Below, in pieces: positions 26,784 through 36,939 of a stretch of DNA of 64,000 nt. Every line of letters starts with the position of its first letter. The stretch's first letter is position 1. Made by a program: the position numbers and the translations under genes. The DNA comes from Streptomyces rubrogriseus (lineage in GTDB: Bacteria; Actinomycetota; Actinomycetes; Streptomycetales; Streptomycetaceae), in the NCBI RefSeq assembly GCF_027947575.1, contig NZ_CP116256.1:868001-932000 (forward strand), read 5' to 3'. Below the pieces are notes generated by a model. The model was not told where the DNA came from, did not search any database, and worked only from the letters and a program-made list of their open reading frames with translations.

Positions 26784-27473
26784 GTGATCCGATTCGACAA
26801 CGTCTCCAAGGTCTACCCCAAACAGAGCCACCCAGCCCTCAGGGACGTCTCCCTGGAGGTCGAGAAGGGCGAGTTCGTCTTCCTCGTGGGGTCCTCCGGC
26901 TCCGGAAAGTCCACCTTCCTGCGACTGATCCTCCGCGAGGAGCGGTGCAGCCACGGACAGGTGCACGTCCTGGGGAAGGACCTCGCCCGCCTGTCCAACT
27001 GGAAGGTGCCGCAGATGCGGCGCCAGCTGGGGACGGTGTTCCAGGACTTCCGCCTGCTGCCGAACAAGACGGTCGGCGAGAACGTCGCCTTCGCCCAGGA
27101 GGTCATCGGCAAGTCCCGCGGTGAGATCCGCAAGTCCGTGCCGCAGGTCCTCGACCTCGTCGGACTCGGCGGCAAGGAGGACCGCAGGCCCGGCGAGCTG
27201 TCCGGCGGTGAGCAGCAGCGCGTCGCCATCGCGCGCGCCTTCGTCAACCGGCCCAAGCTGCTGATCGCCGACGAGCCCACGGGCAACCTCGACCCGCAGA
27301 CCTCGGTCGGCATCATGAAGCTGCTCGACCGGATCAACCGGACGGGCACCACCGTGGTGATGGCCACGCACGACCAGAACATCGTGGACCAGATGCGCAA
27401 GCGCGTCATCGAGCTGGAGAAGGGCCGCCTCGTCCGTGACCAGGCACGCGGTGTCTACGGCTACCAGCACTGA
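26784..27473 (+). CDS. ftsE: Cell-division ABC transporter ATP-binding protein FtsE
   Basis: A 229-residue ATPase with all ABC motifs: Walker [10 protein letters not shown] (36-44), Q-loop Gln87, signature LSGGE (139-143), Walker B KLLIADE (158-164) and the H-loop in ATHDQ. FtsE pairs with FtsX and, instead of transporting, uses ATP hydrolysis to activate cell-wall hydrolases through the membrane. Start is GTG at 26784. The stop is 42 bases before ftsX. Conserved gene order ftsE-ftsX-peptidase-smpB-tmRNA confirms the call. Confidence 0.96.
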   Translation: MIRFDNVSKVYPKQSHPALRDVSLEVEKGEFVFLVGSSGSGKSTFLRLILREERCSHGQVHVLGKDLARLSNWKVPQMRRQLGTVFQDFRLLPNKTVGENVAFAQEVIGKSRGEIRKSVPQVLDLVGLGGKEDRRPGELSGGEQQRVAIARAFVNRPKLLIADEPTGNLDPQTSVGIMKLLDRINRTGTTVVMATHDQNIVDQMRKRVIELEKGRLVRDQARGVYGYQH

Positions 27474-27515
27474 CGAGCCACTGACGACGAGGAACGAAAG
27501 GCTTAACGAGACGCC

Positions 27516-28433
27516 ATGCGCGCCCAGTTCGTAGTCTCGGAGATCGGAGTCGGTCTTCGCCGCAATCTGACGATGACCTTCGCGGTCATCGTCTCGGTCG
27601 CCCTGTCCCTGGCCCTGTTCGGCGGTTCGCTGCTGATGAGCGACCAGGTCAACAACATGAAGGGCTACTGGTACGACAAGGTCAACGTCTCGGTCTTCCT
27701 CTGCAACAAGAGCGACGCCGAGTCCGACCCCAACTGCGCCAAGGGCGCGGTGACCGAGGACCAGAAGAAGCAGATCATGTCCGACCTCGACGAGATGGCC
27801 GTCGTCGAGAAGGTCACGTACGAGTCGCAGGACGAGGCGTACAAGCACTACAAGGAGCAGTTCGGCGACTCCCCGCTGGCCAGCTCCCTCACGCCGGACC
27901 AGATGCAGGAGTCGTACCGGATCAAGCTGCAGGACCCGGAGAAGTACCAGGTCATCGCGACCGCCTTCGACGGCCGGGACGGCGTGCAGTCCGTGCAGGA
28001 CCAGAAGGGCATCCTGGACAACCTCTTCGGCCTGCTCAACGGCATGAACTGGGCCGCGCGCGCGGTGATGGCCCTGATGCTCGTCGTCGCCCTGATGCTG
28101 ATCGTCAACACGGTGCGCGTCTCGGCGTTCAGCCGGCGCCGCGAGACCGGCATCATGCGCCTCGTCGGCGCGTCGGGCTTCTACATCCAGGCGCCGTTCA
28201 TCATGGAGGCGGCGGTCGCCGGTCTCATCGGCGGCGGTGTCGCCTGCGGATTCCTGGTGATCGCCAGGTACTTCATCATCGATCACGGACTCGCGCTGTC
28301 CGAGAAGCTGAACCTGATCAACTTCATCGGCTGGGACGCCGTCCTGACGAAGCTGCCGCTCATCCTGGCCACGAGCCTGCTGATGCCCGCGTTGGCCGCG
28401 TTCTTCGCGTTGCGCAAGTACCTGAAGGTGTGA
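27516..28433 (+). CDS. ftsX: Cell-division protein FtsX
   Basis: A 305-residue membrane protein with the FtsX layout: first membrane segment at about 20-42, an external domain of about 130 residues containing a Cys pair (FLCNKSDAESDPNC), then three further membrane segments. The external domain is the part that in mycobacteria binds the peptidoglycan hydrolase RipC (family knowledge). MRAQFVVSEIGVGLRRNLTMT is the usual actinobacterial N terminus. Immediately downstream of ftsE and followed by a hairpin terminator. Confidence 0.96.
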   Translation: MRAQFVVSEIGVGLRRNLTMTFAVIVSVALSLALFGGSLLMSDQVNNMKGYWYDKVNVSVFLCNKSDAESDPNCAKGAVTEDQKKQIMSDLDEMAVVEKVTYESQDEAYKHYKEQFGDSPLASSLTPDQMQESYRIKLQDPEKYQVIATAFDGRDGVQSVQDQKGILDNLFGLLNGMNWAARAVMALMLVVALMLIVNTVRVSAFSRRRETGIMRLVGASGFYIQAPFIMEAAVAGLIGGGVACGFLVIARYFIIDHGLALSEKLNLINFIGWDAVLTKLPLILATSLLMPALAAFFALRKYLKV

Positions 28434-28443
28434 CACATACCAA

Positions 28444-28477
28444 GAGGGCCGCGCGGTCGAGAGACCGTGCGGCCCTC
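28444..28477 (+). terminator. Hairpin terminator after ftsEX
   Basis: A 15-bp stem with one mismatch (GAGGGCCGCGCGGTC against GACCGTGCGGCCCTC) around loop GAGA, eleven bases past the ftsX stop. Confidence 0.8.
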
Positions 28478-28501
28478 ACGCGTTGTCCTAGACTCACCGG
28501 C

Positions 28502-29689
28502 ATGTCAGGTCGTGACCTGTTCTGTCAGCCCCGCCGCGTACGCCACGGGGCCGCCCTGACCTTGGTGTTCGCGAGCGTGCTCGTCGCGGGCGCGGCCTCG
28601 GGCACGCTGCCCGGGACGGACCGGAAGTCCGGGACAGGCACGGCCCGTTCGGCCGCCCCGGCCGGTCAACAGGCCCGCCACGACGACGTCGCCCGCGCGG
28701 CGGCCGAGGCCATGGCCGACGGCAAGTCCCCCGTGGAGGCCGCCGAACGCGCGGTCAGCCGCAGCGGGGACCGCTGGGGCGCCGTCTACTCCGAGGGCGA
28801 GTACGAGGAGTTGGAGGACGCCCTCGACGGCCGGTACACCGGCGTCGGGCTCTCCGCCCGCCGCGAGCGCGACGGCCGCATCGAGGTGACCCGGGTGCGC
28901 TCCGGGTCGCCCGCCGCCGAGGCCGGGATCCGGGAGGGCGACCGGCTGCGCAGTGTCGACGGCGAGCGGGTCGACGGACGGCCCGTCACCGAGGTCGTCT
29001 CCATACTGCGCGGCGACGGCGAGCGGGAGCCCGCCGGCACCGCCGTCCGGCTGGGACTGGAGCGCGGCACGCGCGCGTGGACCGAGACCGTACGCCGGGC
29101 CCGGCTGTCCACGGACCCCGTGACCGTCCGCACGCTCGCCGACGGCCTCACCGTCGTCAAGGTCACCTCCTTCACCAAGGGCGTCGGCGAGCAGGTGCGC
29201 GAGGCCGCGAACCGGGCGCCGTCCGGCGCCGGGGTCGTCCTCGACCTGCGCGGCAACTCCGGCGGCCTGGTCACCGAGGCCGTCACCGCCGCCTCCGCCT
29301 TCCTCGACGGCGGCCTGGTCGCCACCTACGACGTCGACGGCGACCAGCGGGCCCTGCACGCCGAAGCCGGCGGCGACACCACCAGACCCCTGGTCGCGCT
29401 CGTCGACGGCGGCACGATGAGCGCGGCCGAACTGCTCACCGGGGCCCTCCAGGACCGCGGCCGGGCGGTCGTCCTGGGGTCCCGCACCTTCGGCAAGGGC
29501 TCGGTGCAGATGCCGAGCCGGCTGCCCGGCGGCTCGGTGGCCGAGCTGACCGTCGGGCACTACCGCACTCCCTCGGGCCGTGGCGTGGACGGCGCGGGCA
29601 TCACGCCCGACCTGGAGGTCGACCCGGCGGACCCGGCCGCCCTCGCGCGGGCCCGGACGGTGCTGAGCGGGCTGGGGCCGACCGCGTAA
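28502..29689 (+). CDS. S41 family C-terminal processing peptidase with PDZ domain
   Basis: A 395-residue exported serine protease. An N-terminal hydrophobic segment (about 15-35) acts as signal or anchor. The PDZ domain follows at about 110-195 ([36 protein letters not shown]). The tail-specific protease core comes next. The Ser-Lys catalytic dyad is visible as Ser307 in GGTMSAAEL and Lys332 in TFGKGSVQ, 25 residues apart as in CtpA. ATG at 28502 is chosen over an earlier in-frame ATG that lies within the terminator hairpin. Its place between ftsEX and smpB is conserved in actinomycetes; a role in envelope-protein processing is likely but unproven here. Confidence 0.92.
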   Translation: MSGRDLFCQPRRVRHGAALTLVFASVLVAGAASGTLPGTDRKSGTGTARSAAPAGQQARHDDVARAAAEAMADGKSPVEAAERAVSRSGDRWGAVYSEGEYEELEDALDGRYTGVGLSARRERDGRIEVTRVRSGSPAAEAGIREGDRLRSVDGERVDGRPVTEVVSILRGDGEREPAGTAVRLGLERGTRAWTETVRRARLSTDPVTVRTLADGLTVVKVTSFTKGVGEQVREAANRAPSGAGVVLDLRGNSGGLVTEAVTAASAFLDGGLVATYDVDGDQRALHAEAGGDTTRPLVALVDGGTMSAAELLTGALQDRGRAVVLGSRTFGKGSVQMPSRLPGGSVAELTVGHYRTPSGRGVDGAGITPDLEVDPADPAALARARTVLSGLGPTA

Positions 29690-29735
29690 TCGGCTTTCCG
29701 CAAGGCCCCTCCGTAGTGCCAAAATGGACCGCACT

Positions 29736-30215
29736 ATGGCTAAGGAAAAAGGGCGCAAGCTGATCGCGCAGAACAAGAAGGCGCGGCACGACTACCAGAT
29801 CCTCGACACCTACGAGGCCGGCCTCGTGCTGTCCGGTACCGAGGTGAAGTCGCTGCGCCAGGGGCGGGCCTCGCTGGTCGACGGGTTCGTGCAGCTGGAC
29901 GGTCACGAGGCGTGGCTGCACAACGTGCACGTGCCCGAGTACAGCCAGGGCACCTGGACCAACCACAGCGCGCGGCGCAAGCGGAAGCTGCTGCTGCACC
30001 GGGTGGAGATCGACAAGCTGGAGTCGAAGTCCCAGGAGACCGGTCACACGATCGTGCCCCTGGCGCTCTACTTCAAGGACGGGCGGGCCAAGGTCGAGAT
30101 CGCGCTGGCGCGCGGCAAGAAGGAGTACGACAAGCGGCAGACCCTCCGGGAGAAGCAGGACCGGCGCGAGGCGGAGCGGACGATCTCCGCGATCCGGCGC
30201 AAGCAGCGGGCCTGA
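29736..30215 (+). CDS. smpB: SsrA-binding protein SmpB
   Basis: A 159-residue RNA-binding protein that delivers tmRNA to stalled ribosomes. Diagnostic blocks: [56 protein letters not shown], and the basic C-terminal tail ([23 protein letters not shown]) that occupies the ribosomal mRNA channel. I use the ATG at 29736 (MAKEKGRKL); an in-frame ATG four codons earlier is possible. Its RNA partner, tmRNA, begins 113 bases downstream. Confidence 0.96.
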   Translation: MAKEKGRKLIAQNKKARHDYQILDTYEAGLVLSGTEVKSLRQGRASLVDGFVQLDGHEAWLHNVHVPEYSQGTWTNHSARRKRKLLLHRVEIDKLESKSQETGHTIVPLALYFKDGRAKVEIALARGKKEYDKRQTLREKQDRREAERTISAIRRKQRA

Positions 30216-30328
30216 CGCCGCCCGCCGCCGGGAATAGGCTGGCACCCGTACGCGTTGGTCACGTACGATGGCACCTGCACCCCACAGAGGGTGCGAGCCC
30301 CTCTTCGGAGGACTTGAAAAATCAACAT

Positions 30329-30724
30329 GGGGATGATCGGTTTCGACAGCGGCTGTCGAAGCAGGGGAAGCGTGTCGAGGAAGCGGCCATGATCTCGTAA
30401 ACCACAGGCCGAAAAAATAATCGCCAACACCAAGCGCGATTCCTCCCAGCAGGCCTTCGCCCTCGCTGCCTGATCTCAGGTAGCGAAGCGAGCCTCCTAC
30501 TAAGGGAGTGTCAGCCCGGGGCTGTTCCCGACCCGGATCCTGGCATCAGCTAGGGGACTAAACCTTGATCCCGGTCACGGGGTGAAGAGGGAAACCAAAC
30601 AGTGACTGAGCCCGTCGGAGACTTGTCCGCGTGATCTCCGGGGCTGAGAAAATCGAAGCGGACTGCACACGGAGAAGCCCTGATTCCGCACCGTTGGACG
30701 CGGGTTCGATTCCCGCCATCTCCA
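30329..30724 (+). ncRNA. ssrA: Transfer-messenger RNA (tmRNA)
   Basis: The 5' end GGGGATGATCGG pairs with CATCTCC at 30717-30723 to form the acceptor stem. A T-arm with GTTCGATTC precedes it, and the discriminator base is A30724. CCA is not encoded. The tag frame begins with the resume codon GCC at 30423 and encodes ANTKRDSSQQAFALAA, ending at TGA 30471-30473. The final LAA-type residues are the ClpXP-type degron. Length (about 396 nt) and position next to smpB agree with actinobacterial tmRNA. A GTTTCGACAG segment follows the acceptor strand, as expected. Confidence 0.97.
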
Positions 30725-30730
30725 CGAGGT

Positions 30731-30778
30731 CGAGGGCGACGTGTGCTCGCGCGGTAAGCGCGAGCCACGTCGCCCTCG
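30731..30778 (+). terminator. Terminator after tmRNA
   Basis: A long, nearly perfect hairpin of about 22 bp with a single mismatch and GGTAA loop. It starts six bases past the mature tmRNA end and is followed by TCGTTT. Confidence 0.85.
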
Positions 30779-30830
30779 TCGTTTGCGCGGCTGCGCCGCG
30801 CGAGGCGGGGGCTCCGCCACCCGCACCCCC

Positions 30831-32126
30831 TCACCGGGTCCGTCTGGTCGGCAGCAGGGTCAGGAGGAGGGCCGTCGCGGCCGCCGTGACCGGGATGCCG
30901 TAGGCGGCGGTGGGGGAGGCGTGCTCCACCGTCCAGCCGCCCGCCGCGCTGCCGCAGGCGATGCCGCCGAGGAGGCCGGTCACCGCGAGGGTCATGCCCT
31001 CGTTCAGGCGGCCCTCCGGGGTGCGGTGCTGGACCAGCGTCATCGTGGTGACCATCGTCGGAGCCGTCGCCATCCCGCCGATCAGCAGGGTGAGCGCCAG
31101 CAGGGGCAGGGAGCCGCTGAGGGAGGCCGCGAGCAGCGGCAGGGTGAGCAGGGCCGTCATCGCGGCCACGCACCACGGCAGCCGGTGCTCGGGCGGCCCG
31201 GCGGGCCTGATCGCGCCGTAGAGCAGACCCGCCGCGCAGGAACCGGCCGCCTGCAACGCGAGGACCAGGCCGGCCGCCGCGCGGTGTCCCTGTGCGTCCG
31301 CGAACGCGATGGTGACGACCTCCATGGCGCCGAACACCCCGCCCATCGCCAGACACACCACCAGCAGCGACGGGATGCCCGGGGCCCGGAAGGGTGCCTT
31401 CGCCGTCGGTCGCGGGCGGGCCGGCGGCTCGGTCGCGCGCTGGGCGGTGAACAGCAGCATGCCGCTCACCAGCAGCACCACGCCCACCAGCGTGCCCGCC
31501 TCCGGGAACAGCGCGGTGCACAGGAACGCCGCGAGGACCGGCCCGAACATGTAGCAGAGTTCGTCCGTGGCCTGTTCGAAGGAGTTGGCGGTGTGCAGCG
31601 CGTCGGCGTCCCCCTCGAGCAGGTGGGCCCAGCGGGCGCGGGCCATGCCGCCGGTGTTGGGCGTCGTGGCGGTGGCGGCGTACGCGGCGAACAGGGTCCA
31701 GGCGGGTGCCCCGTACCGCACGCACAGCAGCAGGGCGACCGAGCCCAGCGCGGCGAACAGGGTGGCGGGCACGGCCACCCGCGCCTGGCCGTACCGGTCC
31801 ACGAGCCGCGCGGTCCACGGGGCGACCAGCGCCGTCGCCGCCAGCCCGGTCGCGGTGACGGCGCCGGCGAGGGCGTACGAGCCCCGGGTGCCGGCGATCA
31901 TCACGACGGCGCTGACGTTGAACATGCCCATGGGTAGCCGGGCGGCGAGATTCCCGATCGTGAACGCCCGGGCGCCGGGAGTGGACAGGAGCCGCCGGTA
32001 CGGGCCGGGTGGCCGGCGCCGGACGCGGGGGCGGAAGTCGGCCGCGACCAGGGTGTCGGCGGTGACGGCCAGGACCGGGGAGGGCGGAGTGGGACGGGAG
32101 GGGTGCGCTGGGGTCGGCTGCGGCAT
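30831..32126 (-). CDS. MFS transporter, probable drug/metabolite exporter
   Basis: A 431-residue protein with about twelve hydrophobic segments after a 45-residue Pro-rich cytoplasmic lead. The loop between segments two and three reads APWTARLVDRYGQARVAVPA, matching the MFS G-x-x-x-D-R-x-G-R-like signature. Substrate cannot be assigned. It is divergent from a LysR regulator with an 83-base gap, the usual arrangement for a regulator controlling its neighbouring exporter. ATG start at 32126. Confidence 0.85.
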   Translation of the reverse strand: MPQPTPAHPSRPTPPSPVLAVTADTLVAADFRPRVRRRPPGPYRRLLSTPGARAFTIGNLAARLPMGMFNVSAVVMIAGTRGSYALAGAVTATGLAATALVAPWTARLVDRYGQARVAVPATLFAALGSVALLLCVRYGAPAWTLFAAYAATATTPNTGGMARARWAHLLEGDADALHTANSFEQATDELCYMFGPVLAAFLCTALFPEAGTLVGVVLLVSGMLLFTAQRATEPPARPRPTAKAPFRAPGIPSLLVVCLAMGGVFGAMEVVTIAFADAQGHRAAAGLVLALQAAGSCAAGLLYGAIRPAGPPEHRLPWCVAAMTALLTLPLLAASLSGSLPLLALTLLIGGMATAPTMVTTMTLVQHRTPEGRLNEGMTLAVTGLLGGIACGSAAGGWTVEHASPTAAYGIPVTAAATALLLTLLPTRRTR

Positions 32127-32209
32127 GGGTCCACCGTCGCCCGGCGGCGATCAGGGGGTCCAACACCTTCTCCGTGGCCATTCACGCACCGCCGTTGTAA
32201 GTTCGCCGG

Positions 32210-33181
32210 ATGCCCGCACCCACCCACCTCGACCCGCGCCTCCTGCGCGCCTTCGTCGCCGTCGCCGAGGAACTGCACTTCACCCGTGCCGCCGCCCGCC
32301 TCTACGTCGCCCAGCAGGCGCTCAGCAGGGACGTGCGGCGCCTGGAGCGGGAGTTGGGCGCCGAGCTGTTCGTCCGGACCACCCGGCAGGTGACGCCGAC
32401 GGCCGACGGCGAGCGGCTGCTGCCGTACGCCCGCCGGGTCCTCCAGGCTCAGGAGGACCTGCTGGCCGCCTTCGGGCAGGCCCGCCCACTGCTGGTCGAC
32501 CTCAACTCCCCGGGCCTGGTCACCGGCCGCCTGGTCCTGGAGCGGGCCCGGTCGCTCGCGCCCGAGCAGGAACTGATGGCGCGTTACGAGAGCGGACTGA
32601 CCCACGCCGCCGGTGAACTGGTCGCGGGCCGCCTCGACGCCTCCTTCGGCCGCTTCGCGGGGCTGCCCGCGGCGCTGCGGGCGGGACTCGGCCACCAGCC
32701 GGTGCGCCACGAGCCCATGGCGGTCGTCCTGCCCGAGGGCCACCCGCTGGCCCGGCTGGAGCGGGTGCCGCTGTCCGCCCTCGCCGGAGAGACCGTGTAC
32801 GCCGGGGCCGGCAACCCGCGCACGCCGGAGTGGACCGACCTCGCGCACCGCCTTTTCGAGGGACGCGGCATCCAGGTGGCGTCCCCCGTACCGCTGGCGG
32901 TCGGCGAGGAGGAGTTCCGGCGCATCATGGACAAGACGCGCAATCCCATCCTCGCCGTGGAGAGCTTTCCGGCCATGCCCTCGACCGTGGTGCGCCCGCT
33001 CGTCGACCCCGTGCCGCTCTCACCGGTGTCGCTCGTCTGGCGAAAGGGACTGGTGCATCCCGCGCTCGACGCGCTGCGCCGGGCAGCCGCGCAGGTCGCG
33101 ACCGAAAACGGTTGGCTCGAGGCTCCCGGCGAAGGATGGATTCCGGCCGCCGACGCCGCTGTGATGTCCGTCCACAAGTGA
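32210..33181 (+). CDS. LysR-family transcriptional regulator
   Basis: A 323-residue regulator. The N-terminal winged helix is clear: LDPRLLRAFVAVAEELHFTRAAARLYVAQQALSRDVRRLERELGAELFVRTTRQVTPT. A coiled linker helix and a two-lobed effector-binding domain follow. In actinomycete LysR proteins this domain binds a small metabolite. The 83-base gap to the divergent MFS gene should hold its operator, and it probably controls that transporter and itself. ATG start at 32210; ribosome site weak. Confidence 0.9.
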   Translation: MPAPTHLDPRLLRAFVAVAEELHFTRAAARLYVAQQALSRDVRRLERELGAELFVRTTRQVTPTADGERLLPYARRVLQAQEDLLAAFGQARPLLVDLNSPGLVTGRLVLERARSLAPEQELMARYESGLTHAAGELVAGRLDASFGRFAGLPAALRAGLGHQPVRHEPMAVVLPEGHPLARLERVPLSALAGETVYAGAGNPRTPEWTDLAHRLFEGRGIQVASPVPLAVGEEEFRRIMDKTRNPILAVESFPAMPSTVVRPLVDPVPLSPVSLVWRKGLVHPALDALRRAAAQVATENGWLEAPGEGWIPAADAAVMSVHK

Positions 33182-33338
33182 CACGCGGCAACCACACATC
33201 CTCCGCGTGCGCTACATTCTTTGCCTGAGCACGGTGTGATACAGGGGGCGCTCGAACCTGGTGGGGGCCGGTTCGGCCGACGGGTGCTCGGAGTCGTATG
33301 CGCACCCGGAAGTGTTCCGTGGGGGGAAGTGCGCGCGC

Positions 33339-34735
33339 GTGAAGAATTGGCAAAAAGACGCCCAACCGGAGTGGCCCGAGGTCGAGTCCGGGGCTCGTGA
33401 TCTCTCGGAGGCTGGACGAGATGCTGACGCCACCGAGGTGCTGCCCCCTACCCGGGCCTTCCCGCCGGCCGGGGGACCCCCGATGACCGCGTCGGGCCCG
33501 GGGTGGTTCGGCGAATCCGGTGAGAGCCCGCGTGACCGCGGGAGTTCCGACGCCGACCGGACGCAGATCCTGGGTTCCCGAATAGGCGGCCGCGCGCCGG
33601 GCCCGGACCCGCTGGCCCAGGGGCGGATAACCTGGGGCAGAACCGACCCGGCCACGGCCGGACACGGCAACGCCGCCCCGGCGCCCGGGACCGGCCGCAC
33701 CCCCGGCACCGGCCCGGACCCCGACCGGACGGACGTCCTCCCGTCGGCCGGTCCCGCCGCCCCGTTCCCGCCGACCCGTGCCTTCCCCGCACCGGCACCC
33801 GCCCCCACCCCCGCGCCCCTCCCCGTGCCGCCGTCTTCCCCGGCCCCGCCACCGCCGCACTCCGCGACCCCTGGCAGGAGACGCCGGACACGGACGACGA
33901 CGCGGGCACCGGCACCGGCGCCGCCGGGCACACCCACGACCCGCACGAGGTCACCGTCCAGCTCGACGCCGTCCACCTCGGCGACGGCGTGCTCCTGCGG
34001 GCCGACAGCGGGCACCGCAAGCGGGGCCCCGAGGCCTCCGACGGGCCCGTCTTCGTCGACGCGTCGGGCCGCCGCAGCCGTCTCTACCGCCGCCTCGGCA
34101 TCCTGGTCGGCATCGCCTGCGCGGTCTACGCCGTCGTCATCGTCTCCACGCTGCTCTCCGGCAACTCCGACGCGCCCTGGATGCCCGTGCCGGGCCAGGA
34201 GGAGGGCGCACCGGCCGGCCAGGTGGACACCAGCCCGGCGCCCTCGCAGTCGGCACAGCCGTCCGGCACCGCCAACGCCACCACCCCGCAGGCCACCCCC
34301 TCGGCCGACGCCGGCGCGACGACCGGACCGGGCGTCGAGGCACCCGCGTCCGGTACGTCCGGCGTGCCGGGCGGCAGCACGGGGCAGCCCGGCACGAGCG
34401 CCGACCCCGAGTCCTCGGCGACCGGCAGCGGCCAGAACCCGGGCGGCTCCGGTGCGACCGGCCCCGACCCGACGCAGTCCACCGAGGTGCCGCCGTCCAC
34501 CGGCACGGACCCGTCGGCCCCGACCGGCGGCGGCGCCCCCTCCGGCGACCCGACCCAGCCCACCGGCGGCTCCACCACGGACACCGACCCGGGCGCGGGT
34601 GGCACCAACGCCAACGGCGCGGGCGCCCCGGACCCCGTCGCGGGTCCGCCCGGCACCTCCGTCGTGGCCGCCGAGTCGGCCGCCGGCACCTCCACGTCCC
34701 CCTCCCTTCCCCTGTCCCCGGAGAACACCCTCTGA
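33339..34735 (+). pseudogene. matA: MatA-like protein, apparent frameshift in a C-rich tract near 33790-33850
   Basis: From GTG 33339 (VKNWQKDAQPEWPEVE...) the protein reads well for about 150 residues, with DATEVLPPTRAFP and DRTQILG repeats. The same frame then becomes Arg/Pro nonsense. A second frame takes over with natural sequence: ALRDPWQETPDTDDD, HEVTVQLDAVHLGDGVLLRADSG, one membrane segment (LGILVGIACAVYAVVIVSTLL) and a Thr/Pro/Gly-rich external tail to 34735. Total length is one base short of a whole frame, consistent with loss of one C (or gain of two bases) in the cytosine-rich run. In S. lividans and S. coelicolor the gene before matB is matA, needed for pellet aggregation (recalled). 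Stop and matB start overlap as TGATG. Confidence 0.72.
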
Positions 34736-36939
34736 TGGCATCCAGCACCCGCCGTCACGGGGCCGCGCGCAGCGCCCGTGAGGGCTCCCGCCGTCGCCTG
34801 CCCTTGCGCCTGCTGCTTCCGCTGCTCGTCCTGGTCGCCCTGGTGGCGATGCTCATGCTGCGCGGATACGTGCACAGCGAGATCCTCGCCGACCACCGCG
34901 TCCAGCCGCCCGCCGCCACCGACAAGGTGCCGCAGAAGATCCTCGAGGGCGGCCCGGTCATCGACGTGCGGGGCGGCCGCACCGAGAGCCTGAGCGTGCC
35001 CGACCACCGGCTCGTCCTCACCTTCGACGACGGCCCGGACCCGACCTGGACCCCGCGGGTCCTCGACGTGCTCAAGAAGCACGACGCGCACGCGGTCTTC
35101 TTCGTCACCGGCACCATGGCCTCCCGCTACCCGGACCTCGTCGAGCGCATGGTCGACGAGGGCCACGAGGTGGGCCTGCACACCTTCAACCACCCCGACC
35201 TCTCCTTCCAGTCCAAGAAGCGCGTCGACTGGGAGCTGTCGCAGAACCAGCTGGCGATCACCGGCGCGGCCGGGGTGCGCACCTCGCTGTTCCGGCCGCC
35301 GTACTCCTCCTTCGCCGACGCCATGGACGACAAGTCCTGGCCGGTCACCGAGTACATCGGCAGCCGCGGCTACATCACCGTCGTCAACAACACCGACAGC
35401 GAGGACTGGAAGAAGCCCGGCGTCGACGAGATCATCCGCCGCGCCACGCCGCACGGCGGCAAGGGCGCCATCGTCCTGATGCACGACTCCGGCGGCGACC
35501 GCCACCAGACCGTGCAGGCCCTGGACAGGTTCCTGCCCGACCTGAAGAAGAAGGGCTACGAGTTCGACAACCTCACCGAGGCCCTGGACGTGCCCAGCGC
35601 CATGAGCCCGGTGACCGGCGCCGAACTCTGGAAGGGCCGGGCGTGGGTCTTCCTGGTCCAGGCCTCGGAGAAGCTCACCGACGGCCTGGTGGTGGGCCTG
35701 GCGGTGATCGGCACGCTGGTCATCGGACGCTTCGTGCTGATGCTGCTCCTGTCGGGCGTCCACGCCCGCCGGGTGCGCCGTCGGCGCTTCCGCTGGGGAC
35801 CGGCGGTCACCGAACCCGTCACGGTGCTGGTCCCGGCGTACAACGAGGCCAAGTGCATCGAGAACACGGTGCGTTCCCTGGTGGCCAGCGACCACCCGGT
35901 CGAGGTCATCGTCATCGACGACGGTTCCAGCGACGGCACCGCCCGCATCGTGGAGGGCCTCGGCCTGCCCGGCGTCCGGGTGATCCGGCAGCTCAACGCG
36001 GGCAAGCCGGCCGCACTCAACCGGGGCCTGGCCAACGCCCGGTACGACATCGTCGTGATGATGGACGGCGACACCGTCTTCGAGCCGTCCACCGTCCGCG
36101 AACTCGTCCAGCCCTTCGGCGACCCCCGGGTGGGCGCCGTGGCGGGCAACGCGAAGGTCGGCAACAAGGACAGCCTCATCGGCGCCTGGCAGCACATCGA
36201 GTACGTGATGGGCTTCAACCTGGACCGCCGGATGTACGACGTCCTCGGCTGCATGCCGACCATCCCCGGAGCGGTCGGCGCCTTCCGCCGTTCCGCCCTG
36301 GAACCCATCGGCGGCATGAGCGACGACACGCTCGCCGAGGACACCGACGTCACCATGGCGCTGCACCGGGCCGGCTGGCGGGTGGTCTACGCCGAGAACG
36401 CCCGCGCCTGGACCGAGGCCCCGGAGTCCGTCGGCCAGCTGTGGTCCCAGCGCTACCGCTGGTCGTACGGCACCATGCAGGCCATCTGGAAGCACCGCCG
36501 CGCGGTGATCGAGAAGGGCCCCTCGGGCCGCTTCGGCCGGGTGGGCCTGCCCTTCGTCTCCCTGTTCATGGTCCTGGCCCCGTTGCTCGCCCCGCTGATC
36601 GACGTCTTCCTGCTCTACGGCCTGGTCTTCGGGCCGACCGAGAAGACGATCGTGGCCTGGCTGGGCGTCCTGGCCATCCAGGCGGTGTGCGCGGCGTACG
36701 CCTTCCGGCTCGACCGGGAGAAGCTGACCCCGCTCATCTCGCTGCCCCTCCAGCAGATCGTGTACCGCCAGATCATGTACGTGGTGCTGCTCCAGTCCTG
36801 GATCACGGCGCTCACCGGCGGCCGGCTGCGCTGGCAGAAGCTGCGGCGCAGCGGCGGTGTGTCCGCGCCGCCGCCCGGCGCCGACGGCGTGCCGCCCCAG
36901 CGGCGGTCCGGCGCCATGGACGGGAGGCCGGTCGGATGA
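34735..36939 (+). CDS. matB: MatB: polysaccharide deacetylase fused to GT2 synthase (PNAG-type exopolysaccharide)
   Basis: A 734-residue bifunctional membrane enzyme. Membrane segment at about 23-43, then an external NodB/CE4 deacetylase domain with FDDGPD (97-102), metal ligands in HTFNH (149-153), RPPY and a late LMHDSGG. A second membrane segment follows, then a processive GT2 domain: VTVLVPAYNEAKCIENT, VIDDGSSDGT, MDGDT, EDTDVTM and the QRYRWSYGT polymerase motif. Membrane helices at the C terminus follow. The domain pair combines PgaC-like synthesis with PgaB-like deacetylation of poly-beta-1,6-GlcNAc. MatAB of S. lividans makes such a polymer for hyphal aggregation (recalled literature). 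Overlaps both neighbours, so translation is coupled. Confidence 0.9.
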   Translation: MASSTRRHGAARSAREGSRRRLPLRLLLPLLVLVALVAMLMLRGYVHSEILADHRVQPPAATDKVPQKILEGGPVIDVRGGRTESLSVPDHRLVLTFDDGPDPTWTPRVLDVLKKHDAHAVFFVTGTMASRYPDLVERMVDEGHEVGLHTFNHPDLSFQSKKRVDWELSQNQLAITGAAGVRTSLFRPPYSSFADAMDDKSWPVTEYIGSRGYITVVNNTDSEDWKKPGVDEIIRRATPHGGKGAIVLMHDSGGDRHQTVQALDRFLPDLKKKGYEFDNLTEALDVPSAMSPVTGAELWKGRAWVFLVQASEKLTDGLVVGLAVIGTLVIGRFVLMLLLSGVHARRVRRRRFRWGPAVTEPVTVLVPAYNEAKCIENTVRSLVASDHPVEVIVIDDGSSDGTARIVEGLGLPGVRVIRQLNAGKPAALNRGLANARYDIVVMMDGDTVFEPSTVRELVQPFGDPRVGAVAGNAKVGNKDSLIGAWQHIEYVMGFNLDRRMYDVLGCMPTIPGAVGAFRRSALEPIGGMSDDTLAEDTDVTMALHRAGWRVVYAENARAWTEAPESVGQLWSQRYRWSYGTMQAIWKHRRAVIEKGPSGRFGRVGLPFVSLFMVLAPLLAPLIDVFLLYGLVFGPTEKTIVAWLGVLAIQAVCAAYAFRLDREKLTPLISLPLQQIVYRQIMYVVLLQSWITALTGGRLRWQKLRRSGGVSAPPPGADGVPPQRRSGAMDGRPVG

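Noticed and set aside
33261..34781. Single 506-codon open frame over matA
   Set aside because: After about 33800 the translation becomes Arg/Thr/Pro nonsense while another frame shows a membrane segment and natural composition, so the open frame is partly a shadow.
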